Of a stretch of DNA of 64,000 nucleotides, positions 35,982-44,473 are shown piece after piece. Numbering within the stretch: the first letter of the stretch is position 1; each line of letters starts with the position of its first letter. The position numbers were made by a program, and so were the translations under genes. The notes beneath the pieces are model-generated. The model was not told the origin of the DNA. It searched no databases and saw only the letters and a program-made list of their open reading frames with translations. Source of the stretch: Pseudoalteromonas sp. 3D05 (lineage in GTDB: Bacteria > Pseudomonadota > Gammaproteobacteria > Enterobacterales > Alteromonadaceae); contig NZ_PDUS01000012.1 of the NCBI RefSeq assembly GCF_002723455.1, positions 60,125 through 124,124 on the forward strand, read 5' to 3'.

Positions 35982-36085
35982 CTTCAGCACTCCAAATAAA
36001 TTTTTAAGCAAAGACGTAGTTTACTGCACCCAGTAAGATTCGCCAATAGCTAGTGGTTAATTTTTATCTATAAATATATAAACAG

Positions 36086-36706
36086 CTATTTTATTAAGTC
36101 AGTAATAAGGCTTTGATGGCGAACAGACTGGCACTTTAAAGATAAACGCTTAGCAAGCACTATTGTTTCTATCTGTGTTAATGCCGTGTCGAAATCGTCA
36201 TTAATTACAACGTAATCATACTCGTCGTAATGAGAGCTTTCTGACTGTGCTTGTGCCATGCGCCCAGCAATAACCTCTGCTGAGTCTTGACCACGATTGT
36301 TTAAACGAGTTTCTAGTTCTTCTTTTGACGGGGGTAGAATAAAGATCGTTTCAATATCATCAACTAGCTTGCGCATTTGTTGTGCGCCTTGCCAATCAAT
36401 ATCTAAAAATACATCAATCCCCGCAGCGAGTTGCTCTTCGATAGCTTGTTTAGATGTGCCGTAATAATTATCAAATACTTGAGCCCATTCAAAGAAGTCA
36501 TTTTTATCAATGAGCGACTTAAATTCATCAACGGATACAAAATGGTAATGCACACCATTATCTTCACCAGGTCGAGGTGAGCGAGTTGTGTGAGATACAG
36601 ATACTTTCATATCTGCATGTTTTGCTAATAACGCATTTATTAAGCTTGATTTACCTGCTCCCGAAGGGGCTGATAGAATAAATAGATTTCCGCGATTTTG
36701 TGCCAT
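36086..36706 (-). CDS. gmk: Guanylate kinase
   Basis: Converts GMP to GDP, 206 residues. P-loop [17 protein letters not shown], then [33 protein letters not shown] and [21 protein letters not shown] are typical. It is followed by rpoZ and spoT. In many gammaproteobacteria yicC stands next to gmk; here yicC lies 27 kb away across the syp-like region. Confidence 0.97.
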   Translation of the reverse strand: MAQNRGNLFILSAPSGAGKSSLINALLAKHADMKVSVSHTTRSPRPGEDNGVHYHFVSVDEFKSLIDKNDFFEWAQVFDNYYGTSKQAIEEQLAAGIDVFLDIDWQGAQQMRKLVDDIETIFILPPSKEELETRLNNRGQDSAEVIAGRMAQAQSESSHYDEYDYVVINDDFDTALTQIETIVLAKRLSLKCQSVRHQSLITDLIK

Positions 36707-36713
36707 GCTTGTT

Positions 36714-36753
36714 ACCTAAAATAAACAGGCTTAGCGTTAATGGAGCTAAGCCT
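36714..36753 (-). terminator. Terminator-like hairpin just before gmk
   Basis: On the reverse strand AGGCTTAGC pairs with GCTAAGCCT (36727-36735 with 36745-36753), then TGTTTATTTT leads to the gmk ribosome binding site. It looks like a terminator or attenuator for transcription entering gmk, and may be the end of the unit once upstream (yicC). Confidence 0.5.
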
Positions 36754-36848
36754 TAATTACATTATTGTACTGTATTTATCTCACCTGACTCAACTATCAA
36801 CCAAATTGAGCGTGGTGAATCCTGTTGCTCGCCTATTTTCAAAAAAGA

Positions 36849-36885
36849 CTCGCATAATGCAAAAAACCAAGTTGCAAGATGCATT
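36849..36885 (+). promoter_or_regulatory. Two putative SypG-type enhancer sites upstream of the LruC operon
   Basis: CTCGCATAATGCAAA (36849-36863) and GTTGCAAGATGCATT (36871-36885) share the core GCA-NNN-TGC. Centres are 22 bases apart and lie about 55-75 bases before the sigma54 -24 element. The first is identical over 13 bases to a site before sypA (CGCATAATGCAAA). The CA-NNN-TGC core agrees with the V. fischeri SypG enhancer consensus as I recall it (TTCTCANNNTGCDWN). Confidence 0.6.
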
Positions 36886-36924
36886 GTTAAATATGTTTAG
36901 TCTTAATTTTCAATAGGTTAAATT

Positions 36925-36941
36925 TTGGAATGAAGCCTGCA
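36925..36941 (+). promoter_or_regulatory. Sigma54-type promoter of the LruC operon
   Basis: TTGGAATGAAGCCTGCA has GG and GC separated by exactly 10 bases (consensus TTGGCACRNNNNTTGCW), and the translation start of the LruC gene lies 34 bases downstream. Two putative SypG sites lie upstream. Confidence 0.65.
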
Positions 36942-36975
36942 TTGGTATACCCACTTAACTTATGAGGGGTATCTA

Positions 36976-39168
36976 ATGAAATTAACCTATTTAGCAAAAG
37001 CATGTATATTGCTACTCCCATGCACCGCGTATAGTCAGTCATTTGATACGTGTCCAAGCCAAGCATTCTTAATGCAAGACGCAAATGCTCAGCTCTACGG
37101 AATAGACTTGGTCTCTGCAAAGCCCACCGTTTTAGCTTCTCAATTAACCTTTTCTACAGAAGCAAACAACGAAAGCGTCAATGCAATTGGTTTTAATTAT
37201 AAAGATCAGTATTTATATGGCTTCAGCCGCCAAGCACCTAAAAGTGTGGTGCAGATCGGCAGTGGTTACGAGATGACCCGCCTTGATATCTCAGGCCTTC
37301 CAGACACTAATTTTTATGTTGGTGATGTTCGTGTCACTGGTGAAGAAGCGGCACAAAGTGCTGCATATTATGTTTATTCGCCTAACTTTGGGCTGTATGA
37401 AATTGATTTGGATGGTGACTTAAACGCACCTATCACTGCTAACCTAATGCCTGGTACTGTTAATTGGAAACTAGGGATTTATGACTTTGCATTTCACCCC
37501 CAGAGTAACTTGCTTTATGCGGTTGAATCAAATGGCGATTTACATGAAATAGATGTCGATGCGAACACCAGTAAGTTTATAACGCAGCTAGACATTGGCA
37601 CAGATACAGGGGCTTTCGGGGCAGCCTACTTTGATATTAATGGCCAATTTTATTTTAGTAATAATAGAAGCGGTAAAATTCATAAAGTGGATTTAAATAC
37701 CAGCCCTGTTGTGGATTACACGCCGGTGGCCAATGTATTTACGTCTGGGCCTAAATCAAGTCAAAATGATGGTGCTCGTTGTGCTATCGCTGAAGTTAAG
37801 GTTACTGACAGTTCAATTGATTTTGGTGATGCACCTCTGCCATACCGCACAAGTCTAGCGCAAAGTGGTGCAAGACATTTATTCGACCCAAATAGCGATA
37901 ATACTAATCTAATTTATTTAGGCGCAACGGTTGATGGTGAAAACATCAACACTGACAGTGAGCTTGCTTCTAACCCAGTCGACGCATCAGATGATGGAGT
38001 TAGCTTTGTTACTGCGTTTTCTGCAGGGCAATCAAGTCAAATTATCGTGAATGCTTCAGCGGGCAGCTATTTATACGCCTGGTTTGATTGGGATCAAAAT
38101 GGTGTTTTTAGTGAAACTGAGCGAATGGTCACTAAGACTGTTCTTAATAAAGGCGACAACAGCATTTTAGTTGATGTACCTAACAACACAAAGTCAGGCC
38201 AAACTTGGGCACGTTTTAGGGTTACAGATGGTACAGAGGCATCGTTAATCACTGCTACTGGTGGAGTATTAGGTGGTGAAGTCGAAGATTATGAAATTAC
38301 CACATTTGCCAGCGCTGTTTACCCTGGTGAAAGTGATTGGGTTACCCTTGCCTATGAGGATAAATGGCCATTTGCAGGAGACTATGACTTCAATGATGTT
38401 GTTTTAAATTATCGCACCACGCAATTAATTGAAGGTAGTAATGTTGTTGGTTACAGAATTGAAGGTCAACTAATAGGAATAGGCGCAACTTACCATAATG
38501 GGTTTGCAGTTAGCTTAAAGGAAACGGTTGGCAGCAACACATTGACTGTTTTACGCAGCGAAGTGGATGAGGAAAACATTACATATCTTATTGATGGCCA
38601 ATTGCAGAACAAGCAAGTGCTAGAAACAGGACGTGAGAATGCTATTTTAATCTTTATGCAGGACACCTGGGAACATGTAACCACTCAAACAGGGTGTAGC
38701 TACTTTAGAACACAAAAAGATTGTGATGTGAATACTAAAGTGTCGTTTTCAATGACGATTCCTCTAAAGGCGCCTAAAGCTAAATCCGTTTCTCCAGGCA
38801 CATTGTTAGACCCGTTTATTTTTGCAAGCGAGGGGTTTTACCATGGTGATTTTTTAGTTGGCAAAGAGGCGCGTAGTTGGGAGGTTCATATGAAAAACCA
38901 GCAGCCAACAGCGGCCTTTGACACTGCTTTATTTAAATACGCACAAAGCGACGATGTAAGTGAGCCTAGCAGCAACCTATATTTTCAAACTGAAAATGGT
39001 CTGCCGTGGGCAATTGAAGTTGGAACACAATGGTTACATCCTCTTGAAGGGGTTGATATTACAACTGCCTATGATCGTTTCGCTGGTTTTGCAGAATCTT
39101 CAGGGCAACAAAATTCACAATGGTTTAAAAATTACAATGTAGGCAATGTTGTAAAAGGGGAGCAATAA
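36976..39168 (+). CDS. Secreted LruC/GEVED-domain protein, probable matrix protein
   Basis: 730 residues with signal peptide MKLTYLAKACILLLPCTAYSQ. Residues about 25-265 form a beta-propeller-like region (DANAQLYGIDLVSAKPT; NLLYAVESNGDLHEIDVD). About 290-445 is a GEVED domain (LYAWFDWDQNGVFSETERM...GGEVEDYEIT). About 450-725 is an LruC domain (WPFAGDYDFNDVVLNYR). There is no membrane anchor or sorting motif, so secretion to the periplasm or outside is expected. It is followed by a lipoprotein gene in a TAATG overlap, and preceded by a sigma54 promoter and SypG-like sites. That points to a biofilm-matrix role with the syp polysaccharide; inference. Confidence 0.82.
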   Translation: MKLTYLAKACILLLPCTAYSQSFDTCPSQAFLMQDANAQLYGIDLVSAKPTVLASQLTFSTEANNESVNAIGFNYKDQYLYGFSRQAPKSVVQIGSGYEMTRLDISGLPDTNFYVGDVRVTGEEAAQSAAYYVYSPNFGLYEIDLDGDLNAPITANLMPGTVNWKLGIYDFAFHPQSNLLYAVESNGDLHEIDVDANTSKFITQLDIGTDTGAFGAAYFDINGQFYFSNNRSGKIHKVDLNTSPVVDYTPVANVFTSGPKSSQNDGARCAIAEVKVTDSSIDFGDAPLPYRTSLAQSGARHLFDPNSDNTNLIYLGATVDGENINTDSELASNPVDASDDGVSFVTAFSAGQSSQIIVNASAGSYLYAWFDWDQNGVFSETERMVTKTVLNKGDNSILVDVPNNTKSGQTWARFRVTDGTEASLITATGGVLGGEVEDYEITTFASAVYPGESDWVTLAYEDKWPFAGDYDFNDVVLNYRTTQLIEGSNVVGYRIEGQLIGIGATYHNGFAVSLKETVGSNTLTVLRSEVDEENITYLIDGQLQNKQVLETGRENAILIFMQDTWEHVTTQTGCSYFRTQKDCDVNTKVSFSMTIPLKAPKAKSVSPGTLLDPFIFASEGFYHGDFLVGKEARSWEVHMKNQQPTAAFDTALFKYAQSDDVSEPSSNLYFQTENGLPWAIEVGTQWLHPLEGVDITTAYDRFAGFAESSGQQNSQWFKNYNVGNVVKGEQ

Positions 39169-39662
39169 TGAACAAATTAACGATTACCTTATGTTTTTCA
39201 GTATGCTTAGTTGGGTGTGGTGGAGGCGGTGGTGATGACAAAGCAACATCATCAGTGCAATCGGCAGCAGCAACGACAACGACTAGCGCGGCATCAACAA
39301 CGGATACCACAACAACTACTACAGACTCTGATTTAACAGGAATGCAAGGGTTAACCATCGCGAATGATTTCAATTTATCGACTAAGTTTGAGCTGGATAT
39401 AGACGTAAACCTTAATGCGGGTGATCAACGGGCTTATCTAAATGTGTGCTACAAAAAAGACCAATCAGATCGCGCAGATTACAATAACTGCGTTGTTAGA
39501 TCTCCTTTAACTCAAGGCATGATAGACACAACGGTGGTGATGAGTCGTCAAGACATTGAGTTAGTAGCTGAAATTTGGTTTTATGACTCTAGCACTCAGC
39601 CATTATCATATTCATGGCAGTACGACACACAGCAACAGCAGCAGTTATTCGAGATTCGCTAG
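39168..39662 (+). CDS. Hypothetical lipoprotein with Ser/Thr-rich linker
   Basis: 164 residues. The signal peptide ends in the lipobox LVGC (Cys16), followed by a glycine run, then a Ser/Thr/Ala-rich linker (about 30-58, SAAATTTTSAASTTDTTTTTT), and a beta-rich domain containing two cysteines (LNVCYKKDQSD, NNCVVRS). No family is recognised. Translation is coupled to the LruC gene (TAATG), so the two products probably act together, the lipoprotein perhaps anchoring or exporting the LruC protein. Confidence 0.75.
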   Translation: MNKLTITLCFSVCLVGCGGGGGDDKATSSVQSAAATTTTSAASTTDTTTTTTDSDLTGMQGLTIANDFNLSTKFELDIDVNLNAGDQRAYLNVCYKKDQSDRADYNNCVVRSPLTQGMIDTTVVMSRQDIELVAEIWFYDSSTQPLSYSWQYDTQQQQQLFEIR

Positions 39663-39688
39663 TACTGAGTAATGGTTAAAAATATGAA

Positions 39689-39716
39689 AGAATATACTGA
39701 GGTATATTCTTTTTTC
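39689..39716 (+). terminator. Terminator after the LruC-lipoprotein operon
   Basis: AGAATATAC-TGAG-GTATATTCT followed by six T. Perfect 9-base stem. Confidence 0.88.
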
Positions 39717-39738
39717 TATGCGTAAAGGTGTATAGAAA

Positions 39739-40701
39739 ATGGTTGATTATATTGAGCAAAAAAAGTCCATAAAGGGCTGGCAAAAAAGCCTATTAAAGTG
39801 GCTGGGAATCGTTGTTTGCATTGTGTGTATTGCCTGCGCATACATTCCCTTTGAGAGTTACTATGGCGATCTTCTTATTTCGTTGAGAATGCCTTTATTA
39901 AGCTTCACAGTAGTGTGTAGTTTATTATTGATGCTAACAAAATCAAAAGGGGTTGCCTTGCTCATGCTGTTGGCAAGTGCTGTGGGGCTGGGTACTTTGA
40001 TCCCTTTGCCGTCATCATCACAATTAAGTAGCCAAGACACGATTAACATTAAGCAAATTAATCTTAGCTATACCAATCCTTTTATTGCTGAGCATTTAAC
40101 TGCCCTTAAAAAGCAAACATGGGATATATTAATTCTACAAGAATTCAGTGATTTGAATCGCCATTTACTTCGCCCATTTTTAACGCAGGCTGATTTATTT
40201 GGCTATCGAGAAGTTGAAGGGATACCTTATGGGATCGTGGTTATTTCACGTTTACCTATCGTTTATAGGCAGCAAATAAAGCTCGACGGTGATCGGCTAG
40301 GTTATATAAAGCTGCGTGTGCTATTTAAAAACAGGATGATTACAACTTATGTAGCTCACCCACCGTCACCCAGAACGCGACAACATTGGCACAATAGAAA
40401 CCGTTTATTGGCCTCAATTAACGCATCTGTACTCAGTGAAAAAACACCTTGGTTAGTTGCTGGCGATTTGAATACCGTGCCTTGGTCATCCTATTTTAAT
40501 TTTGCACAAGCAAACAGCTGTTATAGCCAAGCGAACGCTTATACTAGCTTTACCCCTTTTGACTTTATTGATTCGATGTTTACTGGATTACCCATTGATC
40601 ATTGTTTATTTAGTCGTGAACTGTCGCTTGATAATTTGTCGGTGACTCCTTTTAAAGGCAGCGATCACAAAATGCTCAGTTACGCCCTCGGTGTAAATTA
40701 A
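39739..40701 (+). CDS. Membrane-anchored endonuclease/exonuclease/phosphatase family protein
   Basis: 320 residues with three N-terminal hydrophobic segments (about 22-42, 50-70, 72-90) and a C-terminal EEP domain. The motifs are DILILQEFSD (Glu), VAGDLNTVPWSSYF and PIDHCLFS with the final GSDHKML (His/Asp). The fold is like that of E. coli YafD. Possible substrates are nucleic acids, phosphoinositide-like lipids or phosphodiesters of the envelope; unknown. It has its own bidirectional terminator, and sits between the LruC operon and the glycosyltransferase gene. Confidence 0.75.
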   Translation: MVDYIEQKKSIKGWQKSLLKWLGIVVCIVCIACAYIPFESYYGDLLISLRMPLLSFTVVCSLLLMLTKSKGVALLMLLASAVGLGTLIPLPSSSQLSSQDTINIKQINLSYTNPFIAEHLTALKKQTWDILILQEFSDLNRHLLRPFLTQADLFGYREVEGIPYGIVVISRLPIVYRQQIKLDGDRLGYIKLRVLFKNRMITTYVAHPPSPRTRQHWHNRNRLLASINASVLSEKTPWLVAGDLNTVPWSSYFNFAQANSCYSQANAYTSFTPFDFIDSMFTGLPIDHCLFSRELSLDNLSVTPFKGSDHKMLSYALGVN

Positions 40702-40716
40702 TATCTGAATAGCAAT

Positions 40717-40748
40717 AAAAAACGTGCCCATAATTAGCACGTTTTTTT
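40717..40748. terminator. Bidirectional terminator between the EEP gene and the GT2 gene
   Basis: AAAAAACGTGC (40717-40727) pairs with GCACGTTTTTT (40737-40747) across a nine-base loop, with T runs on both strands. It serves convergent transcripts. Confidence 0.92.
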
Positions 40749-40766
40749 AACTAGATTGGCTGGATT

Positions 40767-41687
40767 TTAACTTGTTGATATCGAGCTCTTTAAGTCATGT
40801 AATAAATGGCGAAGATTTCGTTTATGTGGAAATAGAGTAAAAGCAGCGGCGGCCGTTGATAACGCTTTAAATTTATTCCCTATTTCACGATAATATTCAC
40901 CGTAACACTCTAAGATACGCGCTTGCGCTTTTACTTGTGCAAGTAAGCCTGCATCATCTTTACAACGTGATACAATTTCTTTCATTGCATTAAGCCTATT
41001 AGTTCTATTTGCTGTGATTGAGCCTGCTCGCATTAAGTAGTCCATCGATACATTAGGCGAAAAAGCAACATCACCAATTCGAGCTAGTTTTAACCAACAA
41101 TCCCAGTCACTTGCGCTGTTTAATGCATTGTCAAACCGGCCAATATAGTTAATGGTAGAGCGTTTTACCATAACAGAGGATGTGCCTATAACATTGGCGT
41201 AAATGAGCAAATCCATCGGTGATTTTAAGTTTTGATAGCCAAGATCATTATGATCTATGTGTTTTGCAAATTCAGGCCAAAATGAAAAGCAATCTACAAT
41301 GGGTTCATACGCTTCATTTACGTGCATATAATTGGTAAAACTGAGTACGCAATCCTTATGCTGTTGCATATAGCTTAGCTGTTCAAACAGCTTGTCATCT
41401 GTCCAGTAATCATCGGCATCTAAAAATGCAATATACTCCGCTTTTGCTGCACCAATGGCTCTGTTTCTGACGTTGACGACGCCTGTATTCTCTTGTTCTA
41501 AAATCACCAGTTGTGGAAAAGTTTGTTGTGCTTCTTTTAGCCACTCAAGGCTGCCATCAGTTGAGCCGTCATCAACAATAATAATCTCTATATCTACTTT
41601 AGATTGTCTAACAACACTACTAATCGCTTTGGCTAAATACTGTTTACAGTTGTAGTTTGGAATAATAACACTGATATCTACGCTCAT
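40767..41687 (-). CDS. Family 2 glycosyltransferase
   Basis: 306 residues: ISVIIPNYNCKQYLAKAISSVVRQSKVDIEIIIVDDGSTDGS (nucleotide-binding), AEYIAFLDADDYWTDDKL (DxD), and a C-terminal helical tail. It is a GT-A inverting transferase, cytosolic, with no membrane span. It points away from the syp-like operon, with the sigma54 promoter of the first glycosyltransferase in the 212-base gap. Whether it belongs to the polysaccharide pathway is uncertain. Confidence 0.85.
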   Translation of the reverse strand: MSVDISVIIPNYNCKQYLAKAISSVVRQSKVDIEIIIVDDGSTDGSLEWLKEAQQTFPQLVILEQENTGVVNVRNRAIGAAKAEYIAFLDADDYWTDDKLFEQLSYMQQHKDCVLSFTNYMHVNEAYEPIVDCFSFWPEFAKHIDHNDLGYQNLKSPMDLLIYANVIGTSSVMVKRSTINYIGRFDNALNSASDWDCWLKLARIGDVAFSPNVSMDYLMRAGSITANRTNRLNAMKEIVSRCKDDAGLLAQVKAQARILECYGEYYREIGNKFKALSTAAAAFTLFPHKRNLRHLLHDLKSSISTS

Positions 41688-41784
41688 AATGTTTACCTTT
41701 GAGGTTCAAATTAACTTACAAGGGTATACGCAATTTAGGCGCCAACTATTTTAATGGCTTAACGCAGCGTTTTTTGTCTAATGC

Positions 41785-41799
41785 TTTGCATATTGCAAT
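41785..41799 (+). promoter_or_regulatory. Putative SypG enhancer site before the first glycosyltransferase
   Basis: TTTGCATATTGCAAT contains the perfect dyad TTGCA-TAT-TGCAA and fits GCA-NNN-TGC. It lies about 60 bases before the -24 element at 41850, a normal distance for a sigma54 activator. Confidence 0.5.
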
Positions 41800-41847
41800 A
41801 TATGTTCGCAAATTGGGTTTTTAGTCGCTATTTTATGGGAAATAACG

Positions 41848-41864
41848 TGGGCATGGTTCTTGCG
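41848..41864 (+). promoter_or_regulatory. Sigma54-type promoter of the glycosyltransferase/wzx/wzy operon
   Basis: TGGGCATGGTTCTTGCG has GG (41850-41851) and GC (41862-41863) 10 bases apart, consistent with the sigma54 -24/-12 arrangement. The glycosyltransferase start is 36 bases downstream. Confidence 0.65.
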
Positions 41865-41899
41865 AAATAACAAGTTAGTTATTATTAGGAGCATTCACC

Positions 41900-43057
41900 A
41901 TGAAACATATCGGCATTGTAGTCCCTGCATTTCACGTACCTTCAGAAACATTTGTGGTAACCGAAATTAACGCGCTTGTTAGAGCAGGGCATAAAGTAAG
42001 CGTTATTACATTTGAAAACTCTGATGAGTCTAGCAATATCGATAAAAGCGTTAACGTTATTGTTGTAAAAAGGTCGCTATCTGAAGCCGTGAAGTTTGCA
42101 TCAGCGCACCCAGGCAAATTTATAAATACAGCATTAATCGCAACTAAATTTAAATCAATCTCAACACAGTCATTATTGGGTTTTGGTGCAAATATAGCTG
42201 CTATTATAAAACAGCATAAAATTTCGCACATACACTGTCACTTTATGCATGCACCACTGGCCTACGCAATTGCGGGTAGCAAAATGGCGGGTATCAGCGT
42301 TTCTTCTATCGGCCATGGCCATGATGTGTATGTTAATTATTCAGATTTAAAGCTTAAACTTTCTCTTTGTGATTTTTCAGTGGCAGTTTGCCAAGACATG
42401 GTTGAGAAACTGAATGAATACAAAGCAGGTAAAGTTGAGTTACTTCATTGCGGTATCGATTTTAGTTTATTCAATTCTTCGCCAAACCGCTTAAGCGAGT
42501 CAGTAAAGTTACTTTTTGTAGGTCGACTAGTTGAAAAGAAAGGATTGCAGTTTCTATTTCCTGCAATCAAGAAATTAAGTACTAAGTACCCCATTTCTTT
42601 AGATATTGTAGGAGATGGTCCATTATTAAATGATCTTAAATTTTTATGTGAAAAGCTCGGTATAGAGAATAACGTGCGGTTTTTAGGTCGCAAAACACCG
42701 TTTTGGTTGTCAAAGAACGCCTGTAATTATTCTGCTCTTGTTGCACCTTTTTGCGTGTCGCGTAACGGTGATAGAGACACAGGCCCTGTAGTTTTAAAAG
42801 AAGCGATGGCCAGTGGTATACCTGTGTTAACCACTGAATTGATGGGAACGAAAGAGATAGTTAATGATGCGGTAGGTTATAAGTGTGAGCCGTCTAGTAT
42901 TTCTGGCCTAGAAAAAATACTCAGGGAGTTTTGTGAATTAAGCCCATACCAGAGATATGCAAAAGGGGTAAATGCAAAACGTTTAGCCGCGAGTAAGTTC
43001 AATGCGAATGCACAAGCTAAAAAATTATCGCAATGGGTGCAAAGAGCACAGGGGTAG
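41900..43057 (+). CDS. Family 4 glycosyltransferase (sypH/I/J-like)
   Basis: 385 residues of GT-B fold: MKHIGIVVPAFHVPSETFVVTEINALVRAGHKV at the N-terminus, HIHCHFMHAPLAYAIAG, and the GT4 C-domain KLLFVGRLVEKKGLQFLFPAIKKL and GPVVLKEAMASGIPVLTT with the E-x7-E motif. AGGAG precedes the start. First gene of the operon behind a sigma54 promoter, three bases from wzx. In V. fischeri the corresponding block (sypI-sypL) also begins with its own SypG promoter. The exact syp letter cannot be set from sequence alone. Confidence 0.85.
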   Translation: MKHIGIVVPAFHVPSETFVVTEINALVRAGHKVSVITFENSDESSNIDKSVNVIVVKRSLSEAVKFASAHPGKFINTALIATKFKSISTQSLLGFGANIAAIIKQHKISHIHCHFMHAPLAYAIAGSKMAGISVSSIGHGHDVYVNYSDLKLKLSLCDFSVAVCQDMVEKLNEYKAGKVELLHCGIDFSLFNSSPNRLSESVKLLFVGRLVEKKGLQFLFPAIKKLSTKYPISLDIVGDGPLLNDLKFLCEKLGIENNVRFLGRKTPFWLSKNACNYSALVAPFCVSRNGDRDTGPVVLKEAMASGIPVLTTELMGTKEIVNDAVGYKCEPSSISGLEKILREFCELSPYQRYAKGVNAKRLAASKFNANAQAKKLSQWVQRAQG

Positions 43058-43060
43058 AGT

Positions 43061-44473
43061 ATGAAAGGAATAAAGCAAATTGCCTACTTTGGACTATCAA
43101 CCTTACTTCTCAAAGGGTTAGGCTTTGTTTTATTGCCTATTTCAACACGGTTATTAAACCAAACACAATTTGGTGAGTTGAATTTTTTAGTCTCTATTTC
43201 AGCTGTGATGTCGTTGCTTTTATGTTTAGGTTTACCAGAACTTTTATTTAAACAACAAATGCAAAGTGAAGTCCATAAGCGTGCATTATTTAGAGATGCA
43301 TTACTACTGTGTAGTGTACTAAGTTTATTGTTTGTTTTAACTCTCTGGTTTTTTATTCAGCCTATAAGTGAACTATTACCTATTTCTTTGTCATTAATTG
43401 ACTTGCAGTTACTCGCCTTAAACTTAGCTTTTTCGTCACTTTTATCACTCGTTTTTTGCTTTTTCAGGTATTACGAAATGGCGAAGCAATTTTGTTTTCT
43501 GGCGGTTTTGCAAGGGGTGGGTCAAACACTCTTAACCATAGTTTTACTCTACCTTGGTTTTGGGGTAACAGGGGTAATGGCATCAGGTGCGATTGCAAGC
43601 TGCGTTGTTTTAATCATTTCACTTGGTATTATTTTTTCAAGGATTAACATTGATTTTAAACAAGTACCATGGAGCATTTCACGCAAAAATGGTTTGTTTT
43701 TATTGAGTATTCTAGTGTCATCGTTATTTGTTTATGCCAATAACGGGGCCGAAAACTGGTTTATTGCAGCCAATATAGGGAAGGAGGCGTTAGCACAATA
43801 TTATGTTGCTTTGCAATTTGCAGTGATGACCTCCTTCGCTTTTGAGCCCGTAAGAATGTGGTGGTTCTCCCGCCGATTTGATGAACTATCCTCGAGCCCT
43901 TCACGTTATGTGTACTTATGTGAACTTAGCCTTGAGATAGGGATTGTACTGTGTGCATTAATGCTAATTGTTACGCCACACCTGTTTATTTTTGTGCTAC
44001 CTCAAAGCTACTTACTCAATGCCTGGTTGTTACCTTGCCTTATTTTTATTGTAGTACTTCGTCATCATAGTGACTTATTAAATATTGGCTGTTATATCCA
44101 TTCTAATGGCCTATTTGTTTCGGTGATTAATGGCATCAGTGCTGTATGTGTTCTTATTCTACTTACTTATTTAGTACCTGCATGGGGTGTAGTTGGTGCC
44201 GTTGTCTCGTTGGTTTTGGCGCAAACACTCAAAACTATTTTATTTTTTGTGGTGAGCCAAAAACTAGAAACTTTGTCATTTAATTTTTATCGAATAGTAC
44301 CCAGCTGGGTGTGCTTTTTAAGTATTTTTGCGTTTGCTGTGATTGACGTAAGCTATGCTGTGAGTATCCAGTGCCTCATTTTTACTTGTTTACTTATTGT
44401 TTTGGCTAACAAGTATAAATCTCTAGTAACCAATACCTTTGAGCAATTAACTAAAAGGAATGCACATGGTTAA
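43061..44473 (+). CDS. sypK: Oligosaccharide flippase, Wzx type (SypK-like)
   Basis: 470 residues with 12-14 hydrophobic segments and the N-terminal signature YFGLSTLLLKGLGFVLLPISTRLLNQTQFGELNFLVSISAV of the polysaccharide biosynthesis (Wzx/MATE-like) family. It would flip the undecaprenyl-linked repeat unit to the periplasm. Followed by the ligase gene with an eight-base overlap. The symbol rests on gene order K-L-M-N-O-P-Q-R, identical to the Vibrio fischeri syp locus. Confidence 0.87.
   Translation: MKGIKQIAYFGLSTLLLKGLGFVLLPISTRLLNQTQFGELNFLVSISAVMSLLLCLGLPELLFKQQMQSEVHKRALFRDALLLCSVLSLLFVLTLWFFIQPISELLPISLSLIDLQLLALNLAFSSLLSLVFCFFRYYEMAKQFCFLAVLQGVGQTLLTIVLLYLGFGVTGVMASGAIASCVVLIISLGIIFSRINIDFKQVPWSISRKNGLFLLSILVSSLFVYANNGAENWFIAANIGKEALAQYYVALQFAVMTSFAFEPVRMWWFSRRFDELSSSPSRYVYLCELSLEIGIVLCALMLIVTPHLFIFVLPQSYLLNAWLLPCLIFIVVLRHHSDLLNIGCYIHSNGLFVSVINGISAVCVLILLTYLVPAWGVVGAVVSLVLAQTLKTILFFVVSQKLETLSFNFYRIVPSWVCFLSIFAFAVIDVSYAVSIQCLIFTCLLIVLANKYKSLVTNTFEQLTKRNAHG

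Noticed and set aside
35713-36036. Forward 107-codon open frame over rpoZ
   Set aside because: Antisense to rpoZ, Ser/Thr-rich low-complexity translation.
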